Shown: positions 35,169 through 43,441, numbered from the stretch's first letter. The stretch: DNA of 64,000 bases from CAJGCS01 sp045589955 (GCA_045589955.1 JAZNQD010000064.1:1-64000), one strand, 5' to 3'. Numbers and translations are program-made. The notes: generated by a model from the sequence alone, not told the origin.

Positions 35169-35972
35169 ATGTTTAACGCTAACATATTAAGCGTATCTAG
35201 TATTATTTCTGACTATATCAAAGAAGGTAAAATTGTTAATTTAGTAATTGACTGTCTTTTAGTTCTTGCGATAGTTATTCTTGGACTTGTACTAGCTTTT
35301 AAATACGTTAAAAAAACATATGTAGTTTTAGGCTCACTTGGGTTAATAGTTGCCTTAATTTTGTGTGAAGTCTTTAAATTACAAATACTTCCTTGGTTAC
35401 TGTACATTGTTTTTGCTGTTGTTGTTTGTTTGTTAAGTTTTATGGTTGCAAGCCACTTAAAAAATGTCATAAATACTAAACAAAAACAAAAGAATCAAAA
35501 GAACTTTGTTTTTAACCAAGAAGCTAAAGAAGAATTAATTGAAACACTAATTAAAACAGTTGAACACTTAAGTGCTCGCCGTATAGGTGCAATTATTTCT
35601 TTAGAAAAACAAAATACTTTAACTGCTTTTATTACAAGTGGGGTTAGAATTGATGCTTTAGTTACTACTGACTTATTAAATACAATTTTCTTCCCTAATA
35701 CAGCTCTTCATGATGGTGCTGTAATTATCAGAGGAAACCGTGTTATTTATGCTGGTGCATATTACCCTTCATGTGAAAAAGCTGATATCCCTCAAAGCTA
35801 TGGTACAAGACACCGTGCTGCAATCGGTATTAGTGAAAAAACCGATGCTTTTACAATTGTTGTTTCTGAAGAAACAGGTCGTATTTCTGTTACTATTGCC
35901 GGAACAATTACAAGTGGAATCTCATTAGATAGTTTAAGAGTTTCACTAAACCAACATGTTATTATTCAATAA
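35169..35972 (+). CDS. cdaA: Diadenylate cyclase CdaA (c-di-AMP synthase)
   Basis: The 267-residue membrane protein has three N-terminal hydrophobic helices (about 20-100) and a DAC domain (about 120-265). The DAC domain has the active-site DGAVIIRG and the nucleotide-binding GTRHRAAIG motif. It makes the essential second messenger c-di-AMP from two ATP, controlling potassium and osmolyte transport and wall homeostasis in Firmicutes. In most Bacilli cdaA is followed by cdaR (YbbR repeats) and glmM; here it follows an ankyrin gene and precedes a PAS-like membrane protein. AAGGAG lies 8 bp upstream of the ATG. Length and motifs are normal. Confidence 0.96.
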   Translation: MFNANILSVSSIISDYIKEGKIVNLVIDCLLVLAIVILGLVLAFKYVKKTYVVLGSLGLIVALILCEVFKLQILPWLLYIVFAVVVCLLSFMVASHLKNVINTKQKQKNQKNFVFNQEAKEELIETLIKTVEHLSARRIGAIISLEKQNTLTAFITSGVRIDALVTTDLLNTIFFPNTALHDGAVIIRGNRVIYAGAYYPSCEKADIPQSYGTRHRAAIGISEKTDAFTIVVSEETGRISVTIAGTITSGISLDSLRVSLNQHVIIQ

Positions 35973-35987
35973 TAAAGGAGTTAAAAT

Positions 35988-37181
35988 ATGGGAGTTACAT
36001 TTGTCGCAATATTTACAACAGCTGTTGTAACCGCAGTAATTGTATTTGAAGTAATTAAAATATTACTTTATAAAACATATACTTTATCTGATGTCGCCCT
36101 AGCAATTATTTTGACTATTCTTTCATGTGTATATGCTTTTGTAGCTCATTTACACCTTGCTATTGAAATCACTGGTGCAATCTTGTTATGTCTTGGAGAT
36201 GTTTTATTACTTACAGTATCACTATTTTACTTTGTTGAAAAAACAAGATTGTATTTAATGTATAATAAAAAACTTACTCGTTTTTTAAAAGAATCAGAAT
36301 ATGATTTTTATATTCAAGTAAACCAAAAAAATAAAATACGTGATTTTGGCACTTCTTTATTAAAAACAGCAGGATTAACAAAGAAGGATGTCCTTAAAAA
36401 GGATGTTTGGCACTTTTTATTCGATACACTTGAAATCTTAACAATTAATAAACTTGAAGCAACTACTGCTAATTTTAATAACTTCGTTTCTGAATATGAG
36501 GCCGCAACTTCTAAGTTCAAAACATATAACTTTGAAATGAAAATTGTTATTAAAGAAAGTGATGTAACATATAAGGGTATTATCGAACCAATCTATCTAG
36601 GCAATCACTTAATTGGTCGCAATATCTATTTCTATGTTGATCGAATGAAAAACATTCAACGTCTTAAAGATGAACTTAATAATGCTATTAACGATATTGA
36701 AAAACTGAGAAATCAAAACTATGCAATGATGAGTTTAGCTGATGGTGTATTGATGTATTTTGATTACGAAACAAAATATTATGTAGCTACAGAAAGCTTC
36801 TGTCGTTTTACAAATACTCATCAAAGAGAATATACTTTTGAAGAAATTATTAACTTCATTCATCCAGATGATTTAGAACGTTATATTGAACAATCAGAAA
36901 CAATTAATAGCGCCTCTGTTACAAGATTAAAATTTAGATTACTAATTAATGATACATATTATAATGTGATGGAAGACTCAATATATTTAAATGGTGATAC
37001 TGATCTTGTTTCAATTATTCGCATTTGTGAAAAGAATGAAGAATTAGGGGAAGACTCTGTTTTCTCAACTTATGAAGCAACAAAGATTATTGAAACTTTA
37101 AGTACTACTAATATTGAAGCGGTAATCGAAAAAACAAAAAATATTCTTGATACTGTCATTGGAGATGAAACTGATGAATAA
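35988..37181 (+). CDS. Membrane protein with tandem PAS-like sensory domains
   Basis: The 397-residue protein has three N-terminal hydrophobic helices (about 5-75) and then two PAS-like cytoplasmic domains, at about 95-215 and 240-350. The second contains the PAS_3-type pattern (FCRFTNTHQREYTFEEIINFIHPDDLERYI ... LKFRLLINDTYYNVMEDSIYLNG). A coiled linker (RLKDELNNAINDIEKLRNQN) joins them. There is no kinase, GGDEF or phosphodiesterase output domain, so it probably acts by protein contact. It lies 15 bp after cdaA with an AAAGGAG site, in the place CdaR usually holds, and may be a membrane sensor tuning c-di-AMP synthesis (inference). It overlaps ispDF by 8 bp. Confidence 0.75.
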   Translation: MGVTFVAIFTTAVVTAVIVFEVIKILLYKTYTLSDVALAIILTILSCVYAFVAHLHLAIEITGAILLCLGDVLLLTVSLFYFVEKTRLYLMYNKKLTRFLKESEYDFYIQVNQKNKIRDFGTSLLKTAGLTKKDVLKKDVWHFLFDTLEILTINKLEATTANFNNFVSEYEAATSKFKTYNFEMKIVIKESDVTYKGIIEPIYLGNHLIGRNIYFYVDRMKNIQRLKDELNNAINDIEKLRNQNYAMMSLADGVLMYFDYETKYYVATESFCRFTNTHQREYTFEEIINFIHPDDLERYIEQSETINSASVTRLKFRLLINDTYYNVMEDSIYLNGDTDLVSIIRICEKNEELGEDSVFSTYEATKIIETLSTTNIEAVIEKTKNILDTVIGDETDE

Positions 37182-38301
37182 TGTTAGTGCAATTTTATTA
37201 ATGGCTGGTAGCAGTAATCGCTTTGCCCAAAACATTAATAAAACACTTTATGAACTTAATAGTAAGCACTTATTCTTATACTCAATTGAAAAGTTCAATA
37301 AACTAAATATTCAAAATATTTACTTAGTAATTCGAAAAGAAGATGAAGAACAAATCGTTGATATTTTGAATAATACAGGTAATCTAAATATTAATATTGT
37401 TTGTGGTGGAACAGAAAGACATGAAAGTGTAAAAAATGCTTTAAAGTTAATTAAAACAAAATATGTTTTGATTCATGATGCGGCGCGTCCTTTAACAAAC
37501 ATTGAAGATATTAAAAGACTTTATCAGGATGTTGTCTTAGAAAACACTATTTGTGGAAGCTTGTATCATGATGTTATTGATACAATCAAGGAAGTAAGTT
37601 TAGATGTAAGACATTTAGATCGTAGAGTATTAAAAGCAGTAACTACACCTCAAATCTTTAGGAATGATGGATATAAACAAATTTTAGACAACACTTCATT
37701 AGTAACTGATGAACTATCGATCTTTAAAAATCAAAAAATAACATTTACTAAAGAAACATCAACTAATATTAAAGTTACCACAAAAGAAGATTATGAATAT
37801 GTAAATTATTTGTTAAATAAGGATCAAACATATAAAATAGGTCATTCTTTTGACTACCATAACTTTTTAGAAGGCAATGAATTAGTATTAGGTGGGGTAC
37901 ATATTCCTTGTTCATTTGGACTTGAAGGATATAGTGATGCTGATGTTGTTTATCACTCTGTTTGCGAGGCAATTCTTGGGGCACTTGGACTTGGTGATAT
38001 TGGTACGGTTTTTCCTGATAATAAGATTGAAAACTACAAACGAAATTCGTTAGACTTTGTTGAATATGCTTTTAATAAACTTAAGGAATTCCACTATGAA
38101 GTTGTGAATGTTGATATGATGATTTATCTTCAAAAACCAAATTTAAAAGAATACAAGTTTTTAATTGCTCAAAATATTAAAAAAGTTTTAAATACTGATT
38201 CTGTTAATGTGAAAGCAACAACCCTTGAAAAACAAGGATTGATTGGAACATGTAAAGGAATCGGAACAGAAACAGTCATACTAATTAAAAAGATAGTGTA
38301 A
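37174..38301 (+). CDS. ispDF: Bifunctional IspD-IspF fusion of the MEP isoprenoid pathway
   Basis: The 375-residue fusion performs two non-consecutive MEP pathway steps. The IspD part (1 to about 215) has AILLMAGSSNRF, VLIHDAARPL and TTPQIFRNDGY; it is a cytidylyltransferase that makes CDP-ME. The IspF part (about 220-375) has KIGHSFDYHNF (Asp and His metal ligands), YSDADVVYHSVCEAILGALGLGDIG, FPD, and KATTLEKQGLIG; it makes the cyclic diphosphate. The usual His of the GHSDADV motif is Tyr here. I use ATG 37174 (GGAG 9 bp upstream) rather than 37147. It overlaps the PAS gene by 8 bp and is the last gene of the operon. Such fusions are best known from proteobacteria. Confidence 0.94.
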   Translation: MNNVSAILLMAGSSNRFAQNINKTLYELNSKHLFLYSIEKFNKLNIQNIYLVIRKEDEEQIVDILNNTGNLNINIVCGGTERHESVKNALKLIKTKYVLIHDAARPLTNIEDIKRLYQDVVLENTICGSLYHDVIDTIKEVSLDVRHLDRRVLKAVTTPQIFRNDGYKQILDNTSLVTDELSIFKNQKITFTKETSTNIKVTTKEDYEYVNYLLNKDQTYKIGHSFDYHNFLEGNELVLGGVHIPCSFGLEGYSDADVVYHSVCEAILGALGLGDIGTVFPDNKIENYKRNSLDFVEYAFNKLKEFHYEVVNVDMMIYLQKPNLKEYKFLIAQNIKKVLNTDSVNVKATTLEKQGLIGTCKGIGTETVILIKKIV

Positions 38302-38315
38302 TACTATCTTTTTTT
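38287..38315 (+). terminator. Terminator after ispDF
   Basis: AAAAAGATAGT (38287-38297) pairs with ACTATCTTTTT (38303-38313). The stop codon is in the loop, and a T-run follows. Confidence 0.88.
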
Positions 38316-38359
38316 GTTATTTTATATAGAAAATATTCATAAAATGTATTAGTGATCAT

Positions 38360-38983
38360 ATGTTAAAAAAAGTAATCCTGGTTTTAATAATGTTATTAAT
38401 TATTGCGATACCGGCAATGCTCTTGGCAATGAGTGATAATTATTTTAGTGAGCGAACAGATATCTATATTAAGCAACATGTTAAGGAAAAGACATCTGAT
38501 ATTTATGCTAATGTTATTAAAGAAGAATTTAAAGCAATCTATGATGTTGATGAACTTGTTAGTTATAAATTTAATAATAACAATGAAATCGAAAGTGTTC
38601 TTATAAACAGTTCCAAAGTTAATGATATTATATATATAGCATCATCTTTAATTTCTCAGTCTATCAAAGAAGGAGTTATTGAAAAAGAACTAGAAGAAAT
38701 ATCTTTTCCGATTGGTCAGCTAATATCAAAATCAATTTTTGCAGGAGAAGGTCCAGATATTCATATTGAAGTTGATCCAATTACATCATACGAAGTTGAT
38801 ATTGAAACCAATATGAAAGAATATGGAATCAATAATATGATATTTGAAATCTATCTTGTTTGTAAAATTGAAATGGAAGTAATGATCCCCTTAAAACAAG
38901 AAAAGATTGTTTGTGATAATAAAACATTAATTTTATCACAAATCCTTCCTGGGGAAGTCCCATATTTTTATTATAAAGCTTAA
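38360..38983 (+). CDS. yunB: YunB-like sporulation-associated membrane protein
   Basis: The 207-residue protein has one N-terminal transmembrane helix (about 5-25) and a C-terminal region typical of YunB: an IPIGQL-like stretch (SFPIGQLISKSIFAGEGPDIHIEVDPITSYEVDIETN), EYGINNMIFEIYLVCKIEMEVMIPL, and the LPGEVPYFYY ending. In Bacillus yunB is a mother-cell sporulation gene whose mutation impairs spore formation; the molecular role is unclear. No strong ribosome binding site is seen before the ATG. A CwlD-like amidase lies 1.2 kb downstream, another spore-associated family. Whether this organism forms spores cannot be concluded. Confidence 0.82.
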   Translation: MLKKVILVLIMLLIIAIPAMLLAMSDNYFSERTDIYIKQHVKEKTSDIYANVIKEEFKAIYDVDELVSYKFNNNNEIESVLINSSKVNDIIYIASSLISQSIKEGVIEKELEEISFPIGQLISKSIFAGEGPDIHIEVDPITSYEVDIETNMKEYGINNMIFEIYLVCKIEMEVMIPLKQEKIVCDNKTLILSQILPGEVPYFYYKA

Positions 38984-39063
38984 AACATTAGTTTTAAGTT
39001 TTTTAACATATTAATACAAAAATATAATGATTTGTAGTATAATATGTAATTGAGGTAATGATT

Positions 39064-39303
39064 ATGGAAAATACATTAAAATTAATAAAAAAGACTATTA
39101 AAAAAATTCGCCCTTATATTAACTCTGATGGTGGGGATTTAGAATTTGTAAAATTTGAAGAAGGCATTGTTTATATTCGTTTATTAGGTGCATGTGTGGG
39201 ATGCTCATCTGCCGATACTACGGTAAAAGGTGGAATTGAAACAATGTTCTTAGAAGAAGTACCAGGCGTAATCGGAGTTGAACAAGTCAAGGACCAAGAA
39301 TAG
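39064..39303 (+). CDS. NifU-like Fe-S scaffold/carrier domain protein
   Basis: The 79-residue protein is a stand-alone NifU C-terminal domain with the Cys44-x-x-Cys47 cluster-binding pair in GACVGCSSADTTVKGGIE and the GGDLEFVK lead. It carries Fe-S clusters to target proteins (YutI/Nfu family). I use ATG 39064 because GAGG (39052-39055) is 8 bp upstream; the ATG at 39058 is too close. A TATAAT at 39038-39043 may serve as the -10 box. The S1-domain gene follows 10 bp later. Confidence 0.9.
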   Translation: MENTLKLIKKTIKKIRPYINSDGGDLEFVKFEEGIVYIRLLGACVGCSSADTTVKGGIETMFLEEVPGVIGVEQVKDQE

Positions 39304-39313
39304 AGGTGTCTTT

Positions 39314-39676
39314 ATGTGTGAAAACGAAAATAAAATTCAACATCAGCCTGGAGACATTGTTTATGGCAAGATTACAAATATCTTAGGATATGGTGCTTTT
39401 GTTCTTGTTGATGATTATGATGGGCTTGTTCATATTTCTGAATTCTCAGATGGATTTGTAAGAAACATCAATGATTTTGTAAAAGTTGGACAAGAAATAA
39501 AATTACGTATTATTGAAATAGATGAAGAAAGTAAAAGAATGAAGTTAAGTTATAAACAAATTCATAAAACTCGTGGTGTTAGATGCCGTGTTCCAGAATA
39601 TAAGATTGGGTTTGAAACAATCGAAAACAAACTTGCATCTTGGATGGAAGAATATGAATACGATAAAAAGAATTAG
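39314..39676 (+). CDS. S1 RNA-binding domain protein (YugI/CvfD-like)
   Basis: From the ATG at 39314 (AGAGGTG ribosome binding site at 39302-39308) the product has 121 residues. A single S1 OB-fold spans about residues 12-80 (GDIVYGKITNILGYGAFVLV ... GLVHISEFSDGFV ... FVKVGQEIKLRIIEIDEESKRMKLSYK), followed by a helical tail. Small single-S1 proteins of this kind (general stress protein 13/CvfD) bind RNA or ribosomes and modulate translation and virulence regulators. It lies between nfu and a thioredoxin-like lipoprotein, overlapping the latter by 23 bp. Confidence 0.88.
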   Translation: MCENENKIQHQPGDIVYGKITNILGYGAFVLVDDYDGLVHISEFSDGFVRNINDFVKVGQEIKLRIIEIDEESKRMKLSYKQIHKTRGVRCRVPEYKIGFETIENKLASWMEEYEYDKKN

Positions 39677-40190
39677 TTTTTTATCAATACTGATAATTGT
39701 TCTTTTGACACTGACTTCATGTAGAAAGGATCAAATGTTAAGTAACTATCAAAGTCTTAAAGATAAAAATCATATATATAAAGTTTGTCAACCAAAGGAA
39801 ATAATTGAACTATTGAATTCAAAGGAAAGAGCAGTTATTATTTTTTCTTTTCCGGAATGTCCTTGGTGTCAAGCATCAATCCCTTATTTAAATGAAATTG
39901 CTAAAGAACAAAATTATGATAAAATATATTATTTAAATATATTAAAGATTCGCGAAGAAAATAGTGAGGAATATCTAACTATCTTTAATAAAATCCGCTA
40001 TGATATTGGCAATCCTGAAAAGATTAATGCACCGACAGTTATTGTTATTGATAATGGGAAAGTCTTAGGTTATCATATTGATACAGTTGAAAGCCATGTG
40101 AAAAATGATAATGATGTTTTAATGCCAATGAATGAGGAACAAATTGAGGAATTAAAAAATATTTATCGCGAACTTTTAAATCTTAAATAA
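39654..40190 (+). CDS. Thioredoxin-like lipoprotein with CPWC motif
   Basis: Translation most likely begins at ATG 39654 (GGAAG 4 bp upstream), giving 178 residues, because a lipoprotein signal peptide (KRISFLSILIIVLLTLTSC, Cys23) then stands at the N-terminus. The redox motif Cys69-Pro-Trp-Cys72 in FSFPECPWCQASIPYLNE is followed by a thioredoxin-fold pattern, including a cis-Pro candidate (INAPTVIVIDNGKVLG). It probably acts as an extracytoplasmic thiol oxidoreductase, or as a bacteriocin-transport-accessory-type protein, anchored on the outer face. Substrates are unknown. It overlaps the S1 gene by 23 bp and is followed by the amidase gene. Confidence 0.82.
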   Translation: MNTIKRISFLSILIIVLLTLTSCRKDQMLSNYQSLKDKNHIYKVCQPKEIIELLNSKERAVIIFSFPECPWCQASIPYLNEIAKEQNYDKIYYLNILKIREENSEEYLTIFNKIRYDIGNPEKINAPTVIVIDNGKVLGYHIDTVESHVKNDNDVLMPMNEEQIEELKNIYRELLNLK

Positions 40191-40233
40191 GAATAAAAAC
40201 ACAAAGTTAAAAATAAAATATAAGGGTGATTGT

Positions 40234-40878
40234 ATGCTTAAGAAAATTATTTTATTTTTAACTTTATTTTTAACGACTAATGCGGTTATCGCAACAACAG
40301 TAATAATGGAAAACAACAAACCTGTCATTTATCTTGATCCAGGTCATGGTGGATATGATGGTGGATGTGTTTCTTATAATAAAGATATAATAGAAAAAAA
40401 CGTTACGCTAAACATTTCTTTAGCAGTTAAACGTAAATTACAACTTTTAGGGTATAAAGTTATCTTGACAAGAGATACAGATGTTGCCTTAGGGAAAACA
40501 AAGAAAGAAGATATATATAACCGAGTTGATTTAATTAATAAATCCGATGCTTCACTTTACTTAAGCATTCATGCTAATAGCTTTACATCGGGTGATATTA
40601 AAGGTGCTCAAACATTTTATAACCCAAGTAATGATATTAACCGTGACTTAGCAATTACGATGCTTGAAAAAGTAAGATCGCTTGATCCGAGCAATAATCG
40701 TGTTGCTAAAAGCATGACGGGTAAATATTTGCTTGATCATGTTAATGTCCCTGGATGCTTGATTGAGGTTGGATTTATAACTAATATGGAAGATCTAAGA
40801 AACTTAACTGATGACGCTTATATAAATGACCTTGCAATGCTGATAAGCATAGCAATCAACGAAGTATATAAAAGGTAA
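40234..40878 (+). CDS. cwlD: N-acetylmuramoyl-L-alanine amidase (Amidase_3, CwlD-like)
   Basis: The 214-residue protein has an N-terminal signal or anchor helix (about 1-22) and a zinc amidase domain. The metal ligands are His in YLDPGHGGYDGG, Glu in IEKNVTLN, and His in LSIHANS; the catalytic Glu is in CLIEVGFITN. It cleaves the amide link between muramic acid and the stem peptide. Its short single-domain form, without SH3 or SPOR wall-binding repeats, fits CwlD, which prepares spore-cortex muramic lactam. With yunB nearby a sporulation link is plausible, but a vegetative wall role is possible. It is followed 5 bp later by tsaE. Confidence 0.85.
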   Translation: MLKKIILFLTLFLTTNAVIATTVIMENNKPVIYLDPGHGGYDGGCVSYNKDIIEKNVTLNISLAVKRKLQLLGYKVILTRDTDVALGKTKKEDIYNRVDLINKSDASLYLSIHANSFTSGDIKGAQTFYNPSNDINRDLAITMLEKVRSLDPSNNRVAKSMTGKYLLDHVNVPGCLIEVGFITNMEDLRNLTDDAYINDLAMLISIAINEVYKR

Positions 40879-40883
40879 TAATT

Positions 40884-41375
40884 ATGAACAATCAAGCTAT
40901 TAAAGTAAAAGTAAAGAACATTGAACAAATGATGGGCCTTGGAGAACTAGTTGCAAAATATTCAACTCCTAATCTTGTTATTGGCTTAAATGGAGATCTT
41001 GGTGCAGGTAAAACAGTTCTTACTAAAGGTATTGGAAGATACTTAGGTATTAAGCGTGTTATTAACAGCCCAACATTTACAATTATGAAAATCTATGATA
41101 CAACAAATGAACAAATTAAGAAGTTATATCATTTAGATGTATATCGTTTAGATAATGCAGAAAGTGACTTTGAATTAGAAGAATATTTTTACTTAGATGG
41201 CTTAACTGTTATTGAATGGTCAATTATTATCGAAGACATTCTTCCTGTTGATATGTGGAATATTAAAATCAGTATTTTAAGTGAAAATGAAAGAATAGTT
41301 GAGATTGAACACAACTTGAATAATAATGAATTAGAAGAAGCGTTAAAGGAGCAAAATTATGAAATTATATATTGA
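40884..41375 (+). CDS. tsaE: tRNA t6A biosynthesis ATPase TsaE
   Basis: The 163-residue P-loop protein has Walker A GDLGAGKT and the family motifs SPTFTIMKIYD, YHLDVYRLD and VIEWSIII. TsaE joins TsaB and TsaD to attach threonylcarbamoyl to A37 of ANN-decoding tRNAs, using ATP hydrolysis to reset the complex. It overlaps tsaB by 17 bp, and tsaB-rimI-tsaD follow directly, the classical Firmicutes order. Length and motifs are normal. Confidence 0.95.
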   Translation: MNNQAIKVKVKNIEQMMGLGELVAKYSTPNLVIGLNGDLGAGKTVLTKGIGRYLGIKRVINSPTFTIMKIYDTTNEQIKKLYHLDVYRLDNAESDFELEEYFYLDGLTVIEWSIIIEDILPVDMWNIKISILSENERIVEIEHNLNNNELEEALKEQNYEIIY

Positions 41376-41934
41376 TAGTTCAACATCATACCTATATTTA
41401 GCAATTCCTTCTATTAATGCTTCATTTGCAAGAAGTGGCAAAAATGACCATTCAGAAACACTTGTTGATTTTTTAGAAAACTTTTTGAAAGAACATCATA
41501 TTAATATCCAGGATATTGAAGAAGTAATTGTAGGACGAGGACCTGGTTCATATACTGGTTTAAGAATTGCCGGAACTGTTGGTAAAGTTTTAAGTTTTGC
41601 CAAAAACTTAACTTTTAAATCGTTTTCTTCTTTAGATCTTTTACTTGCAAGTGTAATTAGCAAAAATGGAAAATACTTAGCACGTATTATTGCAAAGAAA
41701 AACCACTCATATATTAAAGTGGTTGAAGTAAATGATAATCAAATCAATGTTATCCTTGATGATGCATTTGTTGAAGATACAGAACTAGAAAAGTATAGTG
41801 ATTATCAAATGATTGAACCATCAGATGAATTATTTAGTAGTGCTGTACTTGCTAAAAATATTGAGAATAAAAACTTAACAAGAGAAGAAAGTAAGTATGA
41901 TTATGTACCAAACTACTTACGAAGTGGTATTTAA
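41359..41934 (+). CDS. tsaB: tRNA t6A biosynthesis protein TsaB
   Basis: This 191-residue ASKHA-fold protein starts MKLYIDSSTSYLYLAI and has the GRGPGSYTGLRIAGT segment that defines TsaB. It forms the regulatory heterodimer with TsaD for t6A synthesis and has no independent catalytic site. It is slightly shorter than the Bacillus homologue at the C-terminus. Its start lies inside tsaE (AAAGGAG 7 bp upstream), and its stop abuts the rimI start, so the set is translationally coupled. Confidence 0.93.
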   Translation: MKLYIDSSTSYLYLAIPSINASFARSGKNDHSETLVDFLENFLKEHHINIQDIEEVIVGRGPGSYTGLRIAGTVGKVLSFAKNLTFKSFSSLDLLLASVISKNGKYLARIIAKKNHSYIKVVEVNDNQINVILDDAFVEDTELEKYSDYQMIEPSDELFSSAVLAKNIENKNLTREESKYDYVPNYLRSGI

Positions 41935-42372
41935 ATGAAGATGCCAGAAGTAATTATTAGACCAATTACTGTAAGTGATGTATCAAGAATAATTGATCTA
42001 GAAATGAAATACTTAGGAGAAACAATTGGTAGTGATATGCTAATTAGTGAAAGCACTAATCCAACAATAAAGTTTCTTGCAATTGAAAAAAATAATTTAT
42101 TACTTGGATACATTGGCTGCTATCATATTTTAGGGGAATGTGAAATCTTAAATTTTGTTATTGACGGAGCGTTCCAACGCAAAGGATATGGTCAAATGTT
42201 ATTCAACGAACTTCTTAAACAGGTCGATGCAAAGAGAGTAATTCTCGATGTTAGAGTAAATAATGAACAAGGAATGAAGTTTTATTTAAAGAATGGCTTT
42301 AGGAAAATTTCCATTAGAAAAAATTATTATTCCGATGGGACTGATGCCATTGTTATGGAAAAACTGGTATAA
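41935..42372 (+). CDS. rimI: GNAT acetyltransferase, RimI-like
   Basis: The 145-residue GNAT-fold protein has the acetyl-CoA binding motif FQRKGYGQMLFNELL and the later VNNEQGMKFYLKNGFRKI segment. RimI acetylates the N-terminus of ribosomal protein S18; its position between tsaB and tsaD is the usual one. The start could be ATG 41935 (immediately after the tsaB stop) or ATG 41941. N-terminal acetylation is family knowledge and other substrates are possible. Confidence 0.87.
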   Translation: MKMPEVIIRPITVSDVSRIIDLEMKYLGETIGSDMLISESTNPTIKFLAIEKNNLLLGYIGCYHILGECEILNFVIDGAFQRKGYGQMLFNELLKQVDAKRVILDVRVNNEQGMKFYLKNGFRKISIRKNYYSDGTDAIVMEKLV

Positions 42373-42376
42373 GATT

Positions 42377-43345
42377 ATGAGTAATAAAAAAGTAAGAATA
42401 TTAGCAATTGAATCAAGCTGTGATGAAACAAGTATTGCTATTGTTGAAAATGGTAATAAAGTTTTAAGCAACGCTATCTATACACAAATTGATATTCATA
42501 AAGAATTTGGTGGTGTAGTTCCTGAAGTTGCAAGTCGTCATCATATTGCTAAGGTAACATATGTTTTAGAACAAGCTTTAAAGGAAGCTAATACAACAAT
42601 GGAAGAAATAGATGAGATTGCGGTAACACAAACTCCTGGACTAATTGGTTCTTTAATGGTTGGAATTAATACAGCTAAAACATTATCACTTGTTTATAAT
42701 AAACCAATTACATATGTAAATCACATTCATGGACATATATACGCAAACGCCATTGAAAGTGATTTTGTCTTTCCAATGCTAGCCCTAGTAGTTTCTGGAG
42801 GTCATACGGAATTAGTACTTATGAAAGATCATTTTGATTTTGAAATCTTAGGGGAAACGCTAGACGATGCTGTTGGTGAAGCTTATGATAAAGTAGCGCG
42901 TGTTGTTGAAGTAGGTTATCCTGGAGGACCAATCTTAGATAAAATGGCTAAACTTGGTAATCCTATTTATCCACTTCCACATATTAAACTTGGTAAAGAT
43001 AGTTATGACTTTAGTTTTTCTGGATTAAAATCAGCAGTTATAAATTTACATAACAAGACAAAAGCAAAAGGAGAGACGTTAAATTATAATGATCTTGCAG
43101 CAAGTTTTCAAAATGCCGTGATCGATGTCTTATCAGAAAAAACAAAACGTGCTGCTATTGAGTTTGGAGCAAAAATGGTTATTATTGCTGGTGGTGTTTC
43201 AGCAAACTCAGCTCTTAGAGAAAAGATTAAAAGAGATATGGAAGAACTTAAAATCAAATTTAATGTTCCTAGCTTTAAATACTGTACTGATAATGCAGCA
43301 ATGATTGGTGCAGCTGCGTACTATCAAAAATTAAACGAAAGATAA
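42377..43345 (+). CDS. tsaD: tRNA N6-adenosine threonylcarbamoyltransferase TsaD
   Basis: From ATG 42377 the product has 322 residues. The upstream in-frame ATG (42293) would overlap rimI and add a non-conserved extension. It is the catalytic subunit for t6A37: ESSCDETSIAI at the N-terminus, iron-binding His116 and His120 in VNHIHGHIYA, VSGGHTELVL, and the C-terminal DNAAMIGAAAYY. It transfers the threonylcarbamoyl group from the TsaC product to tRNA. It is the last gene of the run and is followed by a terminator. Confidence 0.96.
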   Translation: MSNKKVRILAIESSCDETSIAIVENGNKVLSNAIYTQIDIHKEFGGVVPEVASRHHIAKVTYVLEQALKEANTTMEEIDEIAVTQTPGLIGSLMVGINTAKTLSLVYNKPITYVNHIHGHIYANAIESDFVFPMLALVVSGGHTELVLMKDHFDFEILGETLDDAVGEAYDKVARVVEVGYPGGPILDKMAKLGNPIYPLPHIKLGKDSYDFSFSGLKSAVINLHNKTKAKGETLNYNDLAASFQNAVIDVLSEKTKRAAIEFGAKMVIIAGGVSANSALREKIKRDMEELKIKFNVPSFKYCTDNAAMIGAAAYYQKLNER

Positions 43346-43373
43346 ACAACTACAAAAATGTAGTTGTTTTTTT
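43344..43373 (+). terminator. Terminator after tsaD
   Basis: AAACAACTACA (43344-43354) pairs with TGTAGTTGTTT (43359-43369) with an AAAA loop and a T-run. It lies just left of the insertion sequence. Confidence 0.88.
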
Positions 43374-43383
43374 GGTTTATGAA

Positions 43384-43406
43384 AACCCCCAGTTCGACTG
43401 GGGGTT
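43384..43406. repeat. Left-end hairpin of the IS200-type element
   Basis: A perfect 10-bp palindrome with a TCG loop (43394-43396), the likely TnpA binding site at the left end. Confidence 0.85.
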
Positions 43407-43441
43407 CTAAAAGCTTATAGCTATGCGTAGAAAAAAGCCCA

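Noticed and set aside
38317..38345. Sigma-E-like promoter before yunB (CATAAAAT)
   Set aside because: The -10 resembles the sporulation sigma factor consensus, but the -35 does not, and AT-rich sequence gives such matches by chance.
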